Shown here: piece after piece, positions 1-9,373 of the stretch
Layout: each line of letters starts with the position of its first letter
How positions within the stretch are numbered: position 1 is the first letter of the stretch
Assembly (NCBI GenBank): GCA_014239655.1
Contig: JAAZYM010000051.1
Location: 1-57,249, forward strand
DNA from: Flavobacteriales bacterium
GTDB taxonomy: Bacteria; Bacteroidota; Bacteroidia; Flavobacteriales; BACL11
DNA length: 57,249 nt
Reading direction: 5' to 3'
Translations under genes and position numbers: made by a program
Notes under the pieces: model-generated
The model's input: only the letters and a program-made list of their open reading frames with translations
Database searches by the model: none
Told to the model about the DNA's origin: nothing

Positions 1-915
1 CTGTGATGGTGGAGAATAGTTAGATTCTGTACCTCCACAATAGAAGGCTTTCATCTTATACTCATAAGTAGTTCCAGAGGTTAGGTTCTGTAAGGTTTTA
101 GTAGTCGTATTTAAACCAAAGTTACATAGACCATTACCAACACCAGCTGACTTGGTAGTCCAGGATGGAGCGCCTACCTCTCTATATCTGACATAGTACT
201 TCCAAACCATATTACAAGAGTCATTCATATTATCCCAAGAAATTTGTGCTTTAGAATCAGTAACCCAATCAGTTGTTAAAACAGCTGGTTCAGCATTTGG
301 AGGGTTACAATAATAACACGATGAATCATCAACAGTAGCTAAAGAGTCATAATTGAAAGCTAGAGAATCTGTACATCCAGAAACTGGTGGGATCCATGCA
401 GCAATAGCATTATCTAATTGACTTTCAATAGTAGAGTATGAACTTGTTGTAACACAATATGCAGGACATAGTGTGGTATAAGATCTATCTGGATATACCA
501 CAAAATAACTTGGAGTATAATATAACTGATAATTTATACCAACAGGAGAGACATCATCTGCAATAGGAAATGTCACTCCATATGTAGACATAAAATTTGC
601 AATATCAGTGCTATCTGTAGAAGAATTAACTTCTAAACCTAAAAACCGAGCAACATTTGTTCCATTAGGACCATTTGTTTGGTATGAATTTTCAGTTCCA
701 GGAGCATAAGCAATACAATGACCACAAGTAACACTTAAAAGCTCTAAAACCATTACATATCCACTATCTAAATAATTATATAATGTATGTGATGTTCCAT
801 TAATATCTGTTACAGTAAAATTTGGAGCATATCCAGTTCCATTTAACATACCTGTTTGAGAGAAGCTAGAAAAACTACAACATATTACTAGCAATAATAA
901 ATATATTCTTTTCAT
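1..915 (-). CDS. Secreted thioredoxin-fold (TlpA-like) protein with FN3 domain, 3' truncated by window edge
   Basis: This gene is not in the ORF track because it runs off the left edge; 305 codons are visible with no stop. It starts at ATG 915-913 with a signal peptide (about residues 1-20, ending SFSQ). Residues 28-170 look like a redoxin domain: APNFTVTDINGT at its start, a CGHC active site at 64-67 and a cis-proline segment YYTPSYFVV near 135, so a thiol-disulfide reaction outside the cytoplasm is likely. It is followed by GCTDSLAFNYDSLATVDDSSC (about 180-200), a cysteine-bracketed motif common in secreted proteins of marine Bacteroidota, and then by an FN3-like domain. A C-terminal T9SS sorting domain would be expected beyond the edge (inference). 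A promoter element lies at 937-944, divergent from dapD. Confidence 0.8.
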   Translation of the reverse strand, partial: MKRIYLLLLVICCSFSSFSQTGMLNGTGYAPNFTVTDINGTSHTLYNYLDSGYVMVLELLSVTCGHCIAYAPGTENSYQTNGPNGTNVARFLGLEVNSSTDSTDIANFMSTYGVTFPIADDVSPVGINYQLYYTPSYFVVYPDRSYTTLCPAYCVTTSSYSTIESQLDNAIAAWIPPVSGCTDSLAFNYDSLATVDDSSCYYCNPPNAEPAVLTTDWVTDSKAQISWDNMNDSCNMVWKYYVRYREVGAPSWTTKSAGVGNGLCNFGLNTTTKTLQNLTSGTTYEYKMKAFYCGGTESNYSPPSQ

Positions 916-936
916 AATATCAACTTTGATTTACTA

Positions 937-944
937 CAAATATA
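937..944 (-). promoter_or_regulatory. Putative -7 element (TATATTTG) of the secreted redoxin gene
   Basis: The minus strand reads TATATTTG, a perfect match to the Bacteroidota -7 consensus TAnnTTTG, 21 bases before the start codon at 915. No clear -33 TTG was seen at the right distance. It is back to back with the dapD element at 988-995. Confidence 0.4.
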
Positions 945-987
945 GTAAAAAAAGTAAAAAAAATAAAGCATAAATACTAGATTAAAG

Positions 988-995
988 TATATTTG
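988..995 (+). promoter_or_regulatory. Putative -7 element (TATATTTG) of dapD
   Basis: TATATTTG matches TAnnTTTG and ends only 5 bases before the dapD ATG at 1001, so the transcript would start at or within a few bases of the start codon. No -33 TTG is obvious. This is the first gene of the plus-strand run that continues to miaA. Confidence 0.45.
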
Positions 996-1000
996 CTTTT

Positions 1001-1819
1001 ATGAAAAAGCAATGGATAGAAGATATAGAAAAAGCTTGGCAAGACAGAGCACTTCTAAGTAATAAAAACACTCAAGAAACAATACGTGAGATTATTGAAG
1101 AAGTAGATAAAGGAAGGATCCGTGTTGCTACTCAATCAAATGATCAATGGCAAGTTAATGATTGGGTTAAAAAAGCTATTATACTTTATTTTCCAATCCA
1201 AAAGATGAAAACTATTGAGGTAGGTCCTTTAGAATTTTATGATAAGATGAAATTAAAATCAAATTATAAAGAACTAGGAGTTCGTGTAGTCCCTCATGCA
1301 ATAGCTAGATATGGAGCATTCCTGGCTAGTGGTGTTATTATGATGCCATCATATGTAAATATTGGTGCATATGTTGATTCAGGAACTATGGTTGATACAT
1401 GGGCTACAGTTGGTTCTTGTGCTCAGATTGGAAAGAATGTACATCTCTCGGGTGGTGTAGGGATTGGTGGTGTTCTTGAGCCAATTCAAGCTTCCCCAGT
1501 AATAATAGAGGATGATGCCTTTATAGGTTCAAGATCAATCATTGTTGAAGGAGTAAGAATAGAGAAAGAAGCAGTACTTGGAGCTAATGTTGTTATAACA
1601 TCATCTACAAAAATCATAGATGTCAGTGGTAAAAAGCCAATAGAACATAAAGGGATAGTTCCTTCTAGATCTGTGGTCATTCCCGGTACAACAAAAAAAG
1701 ATTTTCCAGCTGGAGAATATGAGGTTCCTTGTGCATTAATAATTGGAAAAAGAAAAGAAAGCACCAATAAGAAAACTTCTCTTAACGATGCCTTAAGAAC
1801 ATTTAATGTAGCTGTATAG
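1001..1819 (+). CDS. dapD: 2,3,4,5-tetrahydropyridine-2,6-dicarboxylate N-succinyltransferase
   Basis: Transfers succinyl from succinyl-CoA to tetrahydrodipicolinate in the cytoplasmic diaminopimelate/lysine pathway that feeds peptidoglycan. The 272 residues are the usual length of DapD. After a helical N-terminal domain, the centre (about 100-225) is a left-handed beta-helix of hexapeptide repeats, with the DapD stretch DSGTMVDTWATVGSCAQIG followed by HLSGGVGIGGVLEP. The stop TAG is immediately followed by the ATG of the glycosyltransferase, so the two are translationally linked. The ATG at 1001 is the only start with the full N-terminal helix and sits directly behind a promoter element. Confidence 0.96.
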   Translation: MKKQWIEDIEKAWQDRALLSNKNTQETIREIIEEVDKGRIRVATQSNDQWQVNDWVKKAIILYFPIQKMKTIEVGPLEFYDKMKLKSNYKELGVRVVPHAIARYGAFLASGVIMMPSYVNIGAYVDSGTMVDTWATVGSCAQIGKNVHLSGGVGIGGVLEPIQASPVIIEDDAFIGSRSIIVEGVRIEKEAVLGANVVITSSTKIIDVSGKKPIEHKGIVPSRSVVIPGTTKKDFPAGEYEVPCALIIGKRKESTNKKTSLNDALRTFNVAV

Positions 1820-2941
1820 ATGCGTATTGGATTTGATGCAAAAAGAGCGTTTACAAACAACACAGGATTAGGCAACTATTCTAGAGACACAATAAGAATA
1901 CTTAGCAAATCTTTTAAAGAAGATTTCTATTTATATACTCCCAAAAAATCAGATAATCAGAGATTAAACTTTACAAAAGATAGACTAAATATACATATAA
2001 GAACTCCAAAAAATATATTTAATAGGCTATTAAGCTCCTATTGGAGAAGCAAAACTATTCTAAAAGACTTGATAAAAGATAAAATTGATATTTATCATGG
2101 ACTGAGTCATGAAATACCAATTGGAATTGAGCAAACAAATATCAAATCTGTTGTTACCATTCATGATCTTATCTACCTTAGATATCCAAAACTTTTCTCA
2201 TCAATTGACAGAAAGATCTATGATAAAAAATTCAGATCAGCTTGTATAAGAGCAAACAGTATAATTGCTGTTAGTGAACAAACAAAGCAAGATATTATTA
2301 GTTTCTTTAAGATCCCAGAAGAAAAAATACAGGTTATATATCAAGGATGCAGTACAATCTTCCAACAAGAGATAGACAAGCAAGAGATCCATAAAGTAAA
2401 TGAGAAATACAATGTGTTTAACAACTTTCTTATATATGTGGGGACTATAGAAGAAAGAAAGAATCTTTTAACCTTATTACAGTCATTAAAACAACTTCCT
2501 CGACATAATTTAATAATAATTGGAGATGGAAAAAAATACAAACAAGAATGCATGCGATATATTAAAGAAAATAATCTTGAACAAAGAATAAATGTACTGT
2601 CTGGATTAACTCTGCATGAGATGGCATGCATGTATCAACAGGCCCAAATTCTTATTTATCCATCTCTCTTTGAAGGATTTGGTATCCCTATTATTGAAGC
2701 ATTATTTAGCAAAACTCCTGTTATTACTAGTAAAGGAGGCTGCTTTCATGAAGCAGGAGGTCCTGACTCAATTTATATTGACCCTAAATCAAGCGAAGAA
2801 ATTGTTACCGCGATTAAAAATATAGATAAGGATAAAGATCTTAGAGAAAAGATGATAAACAATGGACATAACTATGTGCAAAAATTTACCGACGAAAAGA
2901 TTGCAACTAACTTAATGAAATTTTACAAATCATTAATATGA
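1820..2941 (+). CDS. Glycosyltransferase, GT4 family (GT-B fold)
   Basis: Predicted retaining, nucleotide-sugar dependent glycosyltransferase, probably acting on a surface polysaccharide or glycolipid; donor and acceptor cannot be told from sequence. The N-terminal half carries the acceptor-domain signature DAKRAFTNNTGLGNYSRD. The C-terminal half has the donor-binding domain with YVGTIEERKNLLTLL (about 206) and the E-x7-E motif in EGFGIPIIEALF (about 285). The 373 residues fit the family. It abuts dapD and overlaps the next gene by 4 bases (ATGA), so it is co-transcribed with lysine and tRNA genes rather than sitting in a polysaccharide cluster. Confidence 0.9.
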   Translation: MRIGFDAKRAFTNNTGLGNYSRDTIRILSKSFKEDFYLYTPKKSDNQRLNFTKDRLNIHIRTPKNIFNRLLSSYWRSKTILKDLIKDKIDIYHGLSHEIPIGIEQTNIKSVVTIHDLIYLRYPKLFSSIDRKIYDKKFRSACIRANSIIAVSEQTKQDIISFFKIPEEKIQVIYQGCSTIFQQEIDKQEIHKVNEKYNVFNNFLIYVGTIEERKNLLTLLQSLKQLPRHNLIIIGDGKKYKQECMRYIKENNLEQRINVLSGLTLHEMACMYQQAQILIYPSLFEGFGIPIIEALFSKTPVITSKGGCFHEAGGPDSIYIDPKSSEEIVTAIKNIDKDKDLREKMINNGHNYVQKFTDEKIATNLMKFYKSLI

Positions 2942-3495
2942 TAGAACAAGAAGTAGAAAATTCATTAAAAATACTACAAAAAGGAGGTGTTATCTTATAT
3001 CCTACTGATACAATATGGGGTATCGGCTGTGATGCTACTAACAAAGCAGCCGTCAAGAAGATATACCAATTAAAAAAAAGAGCAAAAAACAAAGCACTAA
3101 TTATCCTAATTGCCGAATACACAAATATATATAAGCTAGTAGATCAAGTATCCCCAAATGCATATAAACAGATGCATCAGAACAAGCCAACAACAGTAAT
3201 TTTTGATAATGTAAAGAATATCGCTCAAGAAATATTAGCAGATGACAAAAGTGCTGCAATAAGATTAGCCAATGATGAGTTTTGTCAGAAATTAATTATA
3301 AAACTGGGCCAGCCATTAGTATCAACATCTGCAAATATAAGTGGTGGAGATAATCCTAAAAGATTCTCAGACATTAATAAAGAACTAATAGAAAATGTAG
3401 ATTATATAGTAAATTTACGCCACGATGAAATAATGGATACTCCATCATCAATAATAAAATTAAAAGAAGATGGAAGTATAGTAAAATTAAGATAA
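2938..3495 (+). CDS. L-threonylcarbamoyladenylate synthase, YrdC/Sua5 family
   Basis: Makes threonylcarbamoyl-AMP from threonine, bicarbonate and ATP, the first step of t6A37 modification of ANN-decoding tRNAs. The 185 residues are a single YrdC domain with the signature GGVILYPTDTIWGIGCDAT near the N-terminus, KKRAKNKALIILI, and STSANISGGDNP near residue 133. It lacks the C-terminal Sua5 domain, so it is of the short TsaC-like type. It overlaps the glycosyltransferase by 4 bases and the CCA enzyme by 1 base (TAATG). Together with cca and miaA it makes this operon a tRNA-maturation unit. Confidence 0.93.
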   Translation: MIEQEVENSLKILQKGGVILYPTDTIWGIGCDATNKAAVKKIYQLKKRAKNKALIILIAEYTNIYKLVDQVSPNAYKQMHQNKPTTVIFDNVKNIAQEILADDKSAAIRLANDEFCQKLIIKLGQPLVSTSANISGGDNPKRFSDINKELIENVDYIVNLRHDEIMDTPSSIIKLKEDGSIVKLR

Positions 3496-4922
3496 TGAAT
3501 TATAAAGACTCATTACATAACCCTATCTTTTCAACTATCTCAAAGATAGCTGATCAACTGAATTACCCAACATATGTAGTGGGTGGATGGGTTAGAGATT
3601 TGCTATTAGATAGAAAGAGAAAAATAGAAGATATTGATTTTGTATGCATAGGCAGTGGAATAACACTTGCTAAAAAAATATCAGAAGAACTAGGTGAGAA
3701 AGCAGTCTTAAAAGTCTTTAAAAATTTTGGGACAGCAATGATATCCTATAAAGGAGAAAATTATGAGTTTGTTGGAGCAAGAAAAGAATCATACAGAAGA
3801 GATTCTAGGAAACCTATTGTTGAAGATGGAACTCTTGAGGATGATCAAAACAGAAGAGACTTTACTGTAAATGCAATGGCATTACAACTTAATAGTAAAG
3901 AATATGGTGACTTCCTAGATCCATTTAATGGTAAAGATGATTTGAAAAAGAAAATAATCAAAACACCATTAAACCCAAATACTACCTTTGATGATGATCC
4001 TTTAAGAATGATGCGTGCAATAAGATTTACTACTCAGTTAAATTTTACAATTGATCAAGAAACATTAGATGCAATAAAAAAGAATGCAGAAAGACTAGAG
4101 ATAATATCACAAGAGAGAATAACTGATGAGCTTAACAAAATTATCCTAACAACAAAACCATCTATTGGCTTTAACCTACTATTTGACACTAATCTTCTTC
4201 ACCAATTCTTTCCCGAAATGTGTAACCTACAAGGAGTTGAAAAAATAAATAATCACCTACACAAAGATAATTTCTATCATACATTAGAAGTATTAGATAA
4301 CATCTCATTAAATACAGATGATATTTGGTTAAGATGGGCAGCAATTCTTCATGACATTGCTAAACCACAAACAAAAAAATACGAAGAAGGTATTGGATGG
4401 ACATTTCATGCTCATGAGTATATTGGAAGTAAAATGGTTAAAGGAATATTTAAAAGATTAAAACTTCCATTAAACCACAAAATGGAGTTTGTAAAAAAGA
4501 TGGTTGCACTACATCTTAGGCCAATAGTTCTCGCCCAAGACATTGTATCAGACTCGGCAATAAGAAGACTATTGTTTGATGCTGGTGATGATATTGACCA
4601 TCTAATGATACTATGTGATGCTGATATAACCTCTAAGAATCCTAATAAAGTAAAAAAATATCTAGACAACTTTCAGCTTGTAAGAAAAAAACTAAAAATA
4701 GTTGAAGAAAAAGATAGAATTAGAAATTTCCAACCTCCTATTAATGGAAATGAAATCATGCAAATATTTAACATCTCTTCTGGAAAAGAAATTGGTCAGC
4801 TAAAAAAATTAATTAAAGATGCAATCCTTGATGGTGTAGTAGAAAACAATAAAGAGGATGCATTAACTTTCTTAACTGATAAAGCAAAAGAACTCAATAT
4901 AAAAAAGAGAAATGAAATATAG
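3495..4922 (+). CDS. cca: CCA-adding tRNA nucleotidyltransferase with HD domain
   Basis: Adds or repairs the 3' CCA end of tRNAs. The nucleotidyltransferase head shows GGWVRDLLL and the metal-binding DxD in IEDIDFVCIG (about residue 46), then RRDFTVNAMAL and DDPLRMMRAIRFTTQL. An HD phosphohydrolase domain follows (HTLEVLDNI, LHDIAKP near 285, HAHEYIG). The 475 residues and domain order match the Bacteroidota class II enzyme with HD domain; a poly(A) polymerase is less likely because the context is tRNA processing. It overlaps its neighbours by 1 base upstream and 11 bases downstream. Confidence 0.94.
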   Translation: MNYKDSLHNPIFSTISKIADQLNYPTYVVGGWVRDLLLDRKRKIEDIDFVCIGSGITLAKKISEELGEKAVLKVFKNFGTAMISYKGENYEFVGARKESYRRDSRKPIVEDGTLEDDQNRRDFTVNAMALQLNSKEYGDFLDPFNGKDDLKKKIIKTPLNPNTTFDDDPLRMMRAIRFTTQLNFTIDQETLDAIKKNAERLEIISQERITDELNKIILTTKPSIGFNLLFDTNLLHQFFPEMCNLQGVEKINNHLHKDNFYHTLEVLDNISLNTDDIWLRWAAILHDIAKPQTKKYEEGIGWTFHAHEYIGSKMVKGIFKRLKLPLNHKMEFVKKMVALHLRPIVLAQDIVSDSAIRRLLFDAGDDIDHLMILCDADITSKNPNKVKKYLDNFQLVRKKLKIVEEKDRIRNFQPPINGNEIMQIFNISSGKEIGQLKKLIKDAILDGVVENNKEDALTFLTDKAKELNIKKRNEI

Positions 4923-5388
4923 TATTAGTGTCTTTTTAGAATCAAAGGATGATGTAATAAGAAAAATAGAAATTGATTCTAAATGCTCATTATTTGAATT
5001 ACATAATTTCATTATAGAATGTTTTGATCTTCAAAAAAATGAACTTGCTTCATTCTATATTACCGACCAAGAACTTGAAATTATAGAGGAGATTCCATTG
5101 TTTTCTTTTGAAGAAAACAACAATAGAAATATGGAAGACACAGAATTAGAATCAATACTTAATTCTAACAATAATAAATTAATATATGTATACGATTATA
5201 TGTTGATGTGGAGATTTCTAGTTGAATTGACTAATGATGTAGGAGAAATTAAAGAAAAGAAATGTATATCAAGTATTGGTGTAATGCCAAAAGATGCTCC
5301 TGAAGTAAATTTCACTGCTAATACAGAGGATAAGTATAATGAAGATTCTTATGAGGATGAATACAATCAAGATGACGAATCCTATTAA
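4912..5388 (+). CDS. pRiA4b ORF-3-like domain protein
   Basis: Function unknown. The 158 residues resemble the plasmid pRiA4b ORF-3 family: a first strand pair with an R-K-I-E-I-D segment, a helix FELHNFIIECFDLQKNELASFYI, and the late motif YVYDYMLMWRFLVEL, corresponding to the YxYDFGDxWxH core of that family. Its usual aspartate/histidine pattern is only partly kept, so any activity is uncertain. The tail (about 130-158) is acidic and probably disordered. The ORF starts 11 bases inside cca and overlaps miaA, which shows co-expression with tRNA genes. This type of protein commonly neighbours miaA in the phylum (recollection, not checked). Confidence 0.75.
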   Translation: MKYSISVFLESKDDVIRKIEIDSKCSLFELHNFIIECFDLQKNELASFYITDQELEIIEEIPLFSFEENNNRNMEDTELESILNSNNNKLIYVYDYMLMWRFLVELTNDVGEIKEKKCISSIGVMPKDAPEVNFTANTEDKYNEDSYEDEYNQDDESY

Positions 5389-6277
5389 AAAAAAACTTAT
5401 TGTTATCCTTGGTCCCACTGCTAGTGGAAAAACATCCTTAGGTGTTAAAATTGCTAAAAAACTAAATACTGAAATTTTATCAAGTGATTCAAGACAATTC
5501 TATAGAGAACTTATAATTGGAACGGCAACCCCATCACAAGCAGAACTAAAGTCAATTAATCACCACTTCATAAATCATATTTCAATAAAAGACACATACA
5601 ATATTGGAGAGTATGAGAAAGATTCTATCACAAAAATAGAGTCATTATTCAAAGATTATGATAACCTACTACTTGTTGGTGGTTCAGGGCTATATATTGA
5701 TGCTATTTGTAAAGGAATTGATATTCTTCCTAATATTCCAAAAGAAATTAGAGAAGATATAAATAACAACTTTTTAGAGAAAGGATTAAACTGGCTACAA
5801 AATAAAACTAAAGTAATTGATCCAGATTATTACAAATATGTAGACACTAAAAATCCACAAAGACTTAAAAGGTGTTTAGAAATCTTTACAGCAACAGGCA
5901 ATAAAATTTCCAGTCTACATAATAAAAAATCTAAAAAAAGAAATTTTGATATAATTAAAATTGGCATAAAAACAGAACGAGAAATATTATATAATAGGAT
6001 TAATAATAGAGTGGATCAAATGATAAATGATGATTTAATTGAAGAAGCTAAAAAATTATTAAAATATCGTAACTACAATGCATTAAACACAGTTGGATAC
6101 AAAGAGCTTTTTGACTATTTTGATGGAAAAGAAAGCTTAAAAAATACAATAGAAAATATAAAACAAAATACTAGAAGATTAGCAAAACGTCAATTAACAT
6201 GGTTTAAGAGAGATAAACAAATAAAATGGTTTACTACTGAAGAATATGAGGGTATTCTAAAAACTATCTTAAAATAG
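5372..6277 (+). CDS. miaA: tRNA dimethylallyltransferase
   Basis: Transfers dimethylallyl from DMAPP to N6 of A37 in tRNAs reading UNN codons. The P-loop is GPTASGKTS close to the N-terminus, followed by the DSRQFYRELIIGTATPS motif and GGSGLYIDAIC; NPQRLKRCLEIF and the tail RQLTWFKRD are also typical. I prefer the ATG at 5372 (MTNPIKKK, 301 aa, 17-base overlap with the upstream gene) over the ORF-track start at 5339, which would add 11 residues not expected before the P-loop and deepen the overlap to 50 bases. Codons 6-8 form a run of nine A. The 3' end overlaps the convergent giant secreted protein by 14 bases. Confidence 0.95.
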   Translation: MTNPIKKKLIVILGPTASGKTSLGVKIAKKLNTEILSSDSRQFYRELIIGTATPSQAELKSINHHFINHISIKDTYNIGEYEKDSITKIESLFKDYDNLLLVGGSGLYIDAICKGIDILPNIPKEIREDINNNFLEKGLNWLQNKTKVIDPDYYKYVDTKNPQRLKRCLEIFTATGNKISSLHNKKSKKRNFDIIKIGIKTEREILYNRINNRVDQMINDDLIEEAKKLLKYRNYNALNTVGYKELFDYFDGKESLKNTIENIKQNTRRLAKRQLTWFKRDKQIKWFTTEEYEGILKTILK

Positions 6278-9200
6278 TAACTGTTCCTTTTATTGGAGAA
6301 TATCCATGACCTAATTCAATATGATAAAAGTACACCCCATCAGGAACATCATTTCCTTTTTCTGTTTTACCATCCCATGGATTTTCATATCCAATAGATT
6401 CAAAAACTTTTCTTCCAAAGCGACCATAGACCTTAATTTCTGTATCAGCATATAAGTATGCTTGCTCAAGATTCCAAAAATCATTAACCTGATCATTATT
6501 AGGAGTAAATACATTAGGAACACATTCTTCTGTCATAGCAGTAATTGTAAAGAGAGTATCCAAAGCACAAGCATTATTATCCATAACAGTCACAGATAAA
6601 GGACCTGGGGACAAAGCTAAATTTGTAATACTATCTGTATCCCCATTAGACCATAAATAAGTATATGGATCTGTTCCTCCATTTACAGAAATGGATAACT
6701 CAACATCTAGATTTTCCAGATCACATTCTATTAACTCATTCGCTGGATCTAAATCAAGTAAAATAGGGTCAATTGTAAAGAAAGTATCAATTGTACATCC
6801 ATCCTTATCTGTAACTTCTAACCAATGATCTCCTGGACAAATATTTGCTTGCTGAGTAGATATTCCACTGGAAGGACCCCATAGATAAGTATATGGTCCA
6901 AATCCCCATAAATTGGAATCTGGTAATACAGTAGTTATCTCTAAATTAACTATAACATCTAAAAGATAAAAATCAACAACTAAAGTATCTTCAACATAAC
7001 ATCCATTACTTTGATCTGTTGTTCTAACAACATAAGTGCCCTCGCATAAGTTAATAACATCAGAACCTATAGCAACTACATTGTTTAGATCATATATATA
7101 GAACCATTCATAATTAAAATTCGTTCCAGAAGACAGAGGATCTACAACCACTTTAGAAAGGTGATTTGAATCATTATATGAAACAGTAGTGATTAATTCA
7201 TATGGAATTAAATTAAATCCAACAGAATCAGTGTTTCCACATGAATCTGTTGCAATAACCCAACAACTCTCTACCATAATATTACTTATAGATTGCGTGG
7301 TCTCTCCAGTACTCCACAAATATGTTATTGGTAGAGTACCCCCGCTAGTTTGAATACTTGCAGATCCACCATCAGAACAGAGCGGATTATTTGATGTAGA
7401 GTCCGAAATAAAGAACTCATCAGGCTGAGTAATTTCAATGTTATTTGAAATAGCACATCCATTATTATCAGTAACATCACAAGACCATAAACCAGCACCA
7501 ACAACTGTCTGAGATGAAGTAGACATATTACTCCACGATATATCAAAAGGTCCAGTTCCACCAGAAATTAAAGCTGATATAGAGGTTAATCCTCCATAAC
7601 AAGGAAGAGGATTTATATAATTATCAAAATCAAGTGTTAATGAATCAGGCTGATTTAACGTTATTGTTATACTATAGTCACATAAATTATCATCAGTAAT
7701 ATTTAGCGTGTAATCCCCTATCGATAATCCAAATAATGAATCACTTATACCTGTTCCATTTGACCAACTTAGATTATATGGAGCTTGACCTCCATTAACA
7801 TCTACATGAATAACACCATCACTATATCCATAACAAGAAGGTGAGCTTAAAGTGCTATTTACAGAGATAGGGTCATTCTGATCTACATCAAAATAAAAAT
7901 ACTGAGCACATCCAATTGAATCCTCAATCAATAAAAAGTAACTTCCCGCATATAGACTATCTGCTAAAGTATTCTGACCTATATTTCCACCCCACTGAAA
8001 ATCATATGGAGTATTACCACCAAAGATACTGTCAATCACAATAGACCCTGTAGGCTCTCCATAACAATCAGCATCATTAATTGTCTCATTTATAAAAAGT
8101 TCAAAATCTGCTTCGCAATGAACAGATATTGTATCTCCACATCCATATAATGTATCTTGAACAACAATATCATAATCACCCTCCCCAACAAGTAGAGAAT
8201 CAGACATTGAACTAGATTCTAACCAATAATAATTCTGTGTTCCTTGTCCTCCAGAAACACTATCAATAAAAAACCAAATACTATCTGTAATACATAGAAG
8301 AGGAGTTAACTCAGTAGTAAATACCTCATAAGGGGCAGGTTCAGTAATACTAAATACTGTATCTATAAGACAACCTACACTATCCATAACAGTGATATTA
8401 TACGTTCCCATAACTAAATTATCAAATCGTATACTATCAATAACTAATGAAGAATCACTTAACATCGCAAGCTGAGAAAAATTATTGGAGACGACCAGTT
8501 CATCACTTCGATATATGGTGTCATTATTACTATTCAAAATATAGTAAGAATAGTTTCTTGTTGAATGAAATTTTCTTCCACCATTAATTGTGATTTTTAC
8601 ACTTCCATCCTGACCTTCAAAACAACTCACATTTGTAATTTGAAGGGTGTCAATCATTATTGGATATGGATTGTTGATTCTTCTATAACCTAAAGTGTCT
8701 GTACATCCTATTGCATCTGTAACAACAATGTTATAAAAGCCTGCTGATACATTACTTAAAGTATTAGTAGAATCACCTATTTGAACTTGATTTGCTCCTA
8801 ATAAATTACTTGAATTAAACCATTGATAAGTATAGAACTCATCTCCAGTTGTATCATTTGGTGAATAGAAACCTAATGAATCAATAGTACTTGAATCTGG
8901 ATCAAAAATTATACCCCCATAAGTAGGAGCAATCAATATACCTGAAGAATCACCAAAACATTGTATTTTTTTTTCCTGACCAAGACCTACTGTAACAGGA
9001 CAAGGGATGAAAAAAACATAATCAATAAATTCAAATGAAGATTGATCAAATACCGTAACCCTATGCTTACCACATTGAGTTGAGAAGATTGTATCATTTG
9101 TAGAATTAATAGCATATAAACTTGTGTCTAAAAAATACCATGACGTATCATCATAAGGTTGAAATTGCCACTCATCTTGTTCTAAGATATAAGAACTACT

Positions 9201-9329
9201 TGATAAATCTATCTTTATAAAAGCAGTATCATTATAACAATCTATCCCTTGTATAGATACTGAATCAATCTGCGCATTACTTTCTAAAAAAAATAGAACA
9301 CTAAAAACAATTAGAAAGATTTTTTTCAT
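6264..9329 (-). CDS. Large secreted repeat protein with SprB-like repeats and T9SS type B (gliding-motility-associated C-terminal) sorting domain
   Basis: A 1021-residue extracellular protein exported by Sec and then type IX secretion. A signal peptide (MKKIFLIVFSVLFFLESNAQ) is followed by at least seven repeats of about 80-100 residues, each with a pattern like CYG-x-x-x-G-x-I-x-GG-x-x-PYxxxWSxG and a closing YxxxVxDxxGC; examples start at PSCYGYSDG, ADCYGEPTG and VSCFEGQDG. The last ~85 residues (CVPNVFTPNNDQVNDFW through KVYGRFGRKVFES, PWDGK, PDGVYFYHIE) form the CHU_C/type B sorting domain. The role is probably adhesion or surface structure; the ligand is unknown. The gene is monocistronic behind its own promoter element, and its 3' end overlaps miaA. 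Confidence 0.9.
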   Translation of the reverse strand: MKKIFLIVFSVLFFLESNAQIDSVSIQGIDCYNDTAFIKIDLSSSSYILEQDEWQFQPYDDTSWYFLDTSLYAINSTNDTIFSTQCGKHRVTVFDQSSFEFIDYVFFIPCPVTVGLGQEKKIQCFGDSSGILIAPTYGGIIFDPDSSTIDSLGFYSPNDTTGDEFYTYQWFNSSNLLGANQVQIGDSTNTLSNVSAGFYNIVVTDAIGCTDTLGYRRINNPYPIMIDTLQITNVSCFEGQDGSVKITINGGRKFHSTRNYSYYILNSNNDTIYRSDELVVSNNFSQLAMLSDSSLVIDSIRFDNLVMGTYNITVMDSVGCLIDTVFSITEPAPYEVFTTELTPLLCITDSIWFFIDSVSGGQGTQNYYWLESSSMSDSLLVGEGDYDIVVQDTLYGCGDTISVHCEADFELFINETINDADCYGEPTGSIVIDSIFGGNTPYDFQWGGNIGQNTLADSLYAGSYFLLIEDSIGCAQYFYFDVDQNDPISVNSTLSSPSCYGYSDGVIHVDVNGGQAPYNLSWSNGTGISDSLFGLSIGDYTLNITDDNLCDYSITITLNQPDSLTLDFDNYINPLPCYGGLTSISALISGGTGPFDISWSNMSTSSQTVVGAGLWSCDVTDNNGCAISNNIEITQPDEFFISDSTSNNPLCSDGGSASIQTSGGTLPITYLWSTGETTQSISNIMVESCWVIATDSCGNTDSVGFNLIPYELITTVSYNDSNHLSKVVVDPLSSGTNFNYEWFYIYDLNNVVAIGSDVINLCEGTYVVRTTDQSNGCYVEDTLVVDFYLLDVIVNLEITTVLPDSNLWGFGPYTYLWGPSSGISTQQANICPGDHWLEVTDKDGCTIDTFFTIDPILLDLDPANELIECDLENLDVELSISVNGGTDPYTYLWSNGDTDSITNLALSPGPLSVTVMDNNACALDTLFTITAMTEECVPNVFTPNNDQVNDFWNLEQAYLYADTEIKVYGRFGRKVFESIGYENPWDGKTEKGNDVPDGVYFYHIELGHGYSPIKGTVTILR

Positions 9330-9346
9330 TTTATAAATTTTAGTAG

Positions 9347-9354
9347 CAAATATA
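9347..9354 (-). promoter_or_regulatory. Putative -7 element (TATATTTG) of the SprB-repeat protein gene
   Basis: The minus strand reads TATATTTG 17 bases before the start codon at 9329. It lies in the 44-base gap after rnz, so the giant gene can be expressed apart from the pyr operon. No -33 TTG at standard distance. Confidence 0.4.
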
Positions 9355-9373
9355 CCTAAATATTCTTTGTTTT

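Noticed and set aside
5386-5394. A9 run at the start of miaA as a frameshift site joining it to the upstream gene
   Set aside because: The upstream gene's stop codon overlaps the beginning of the run, so ribosomes do not cross the whole run in the upstream frame; ordinary AAA lysine codons explain it.
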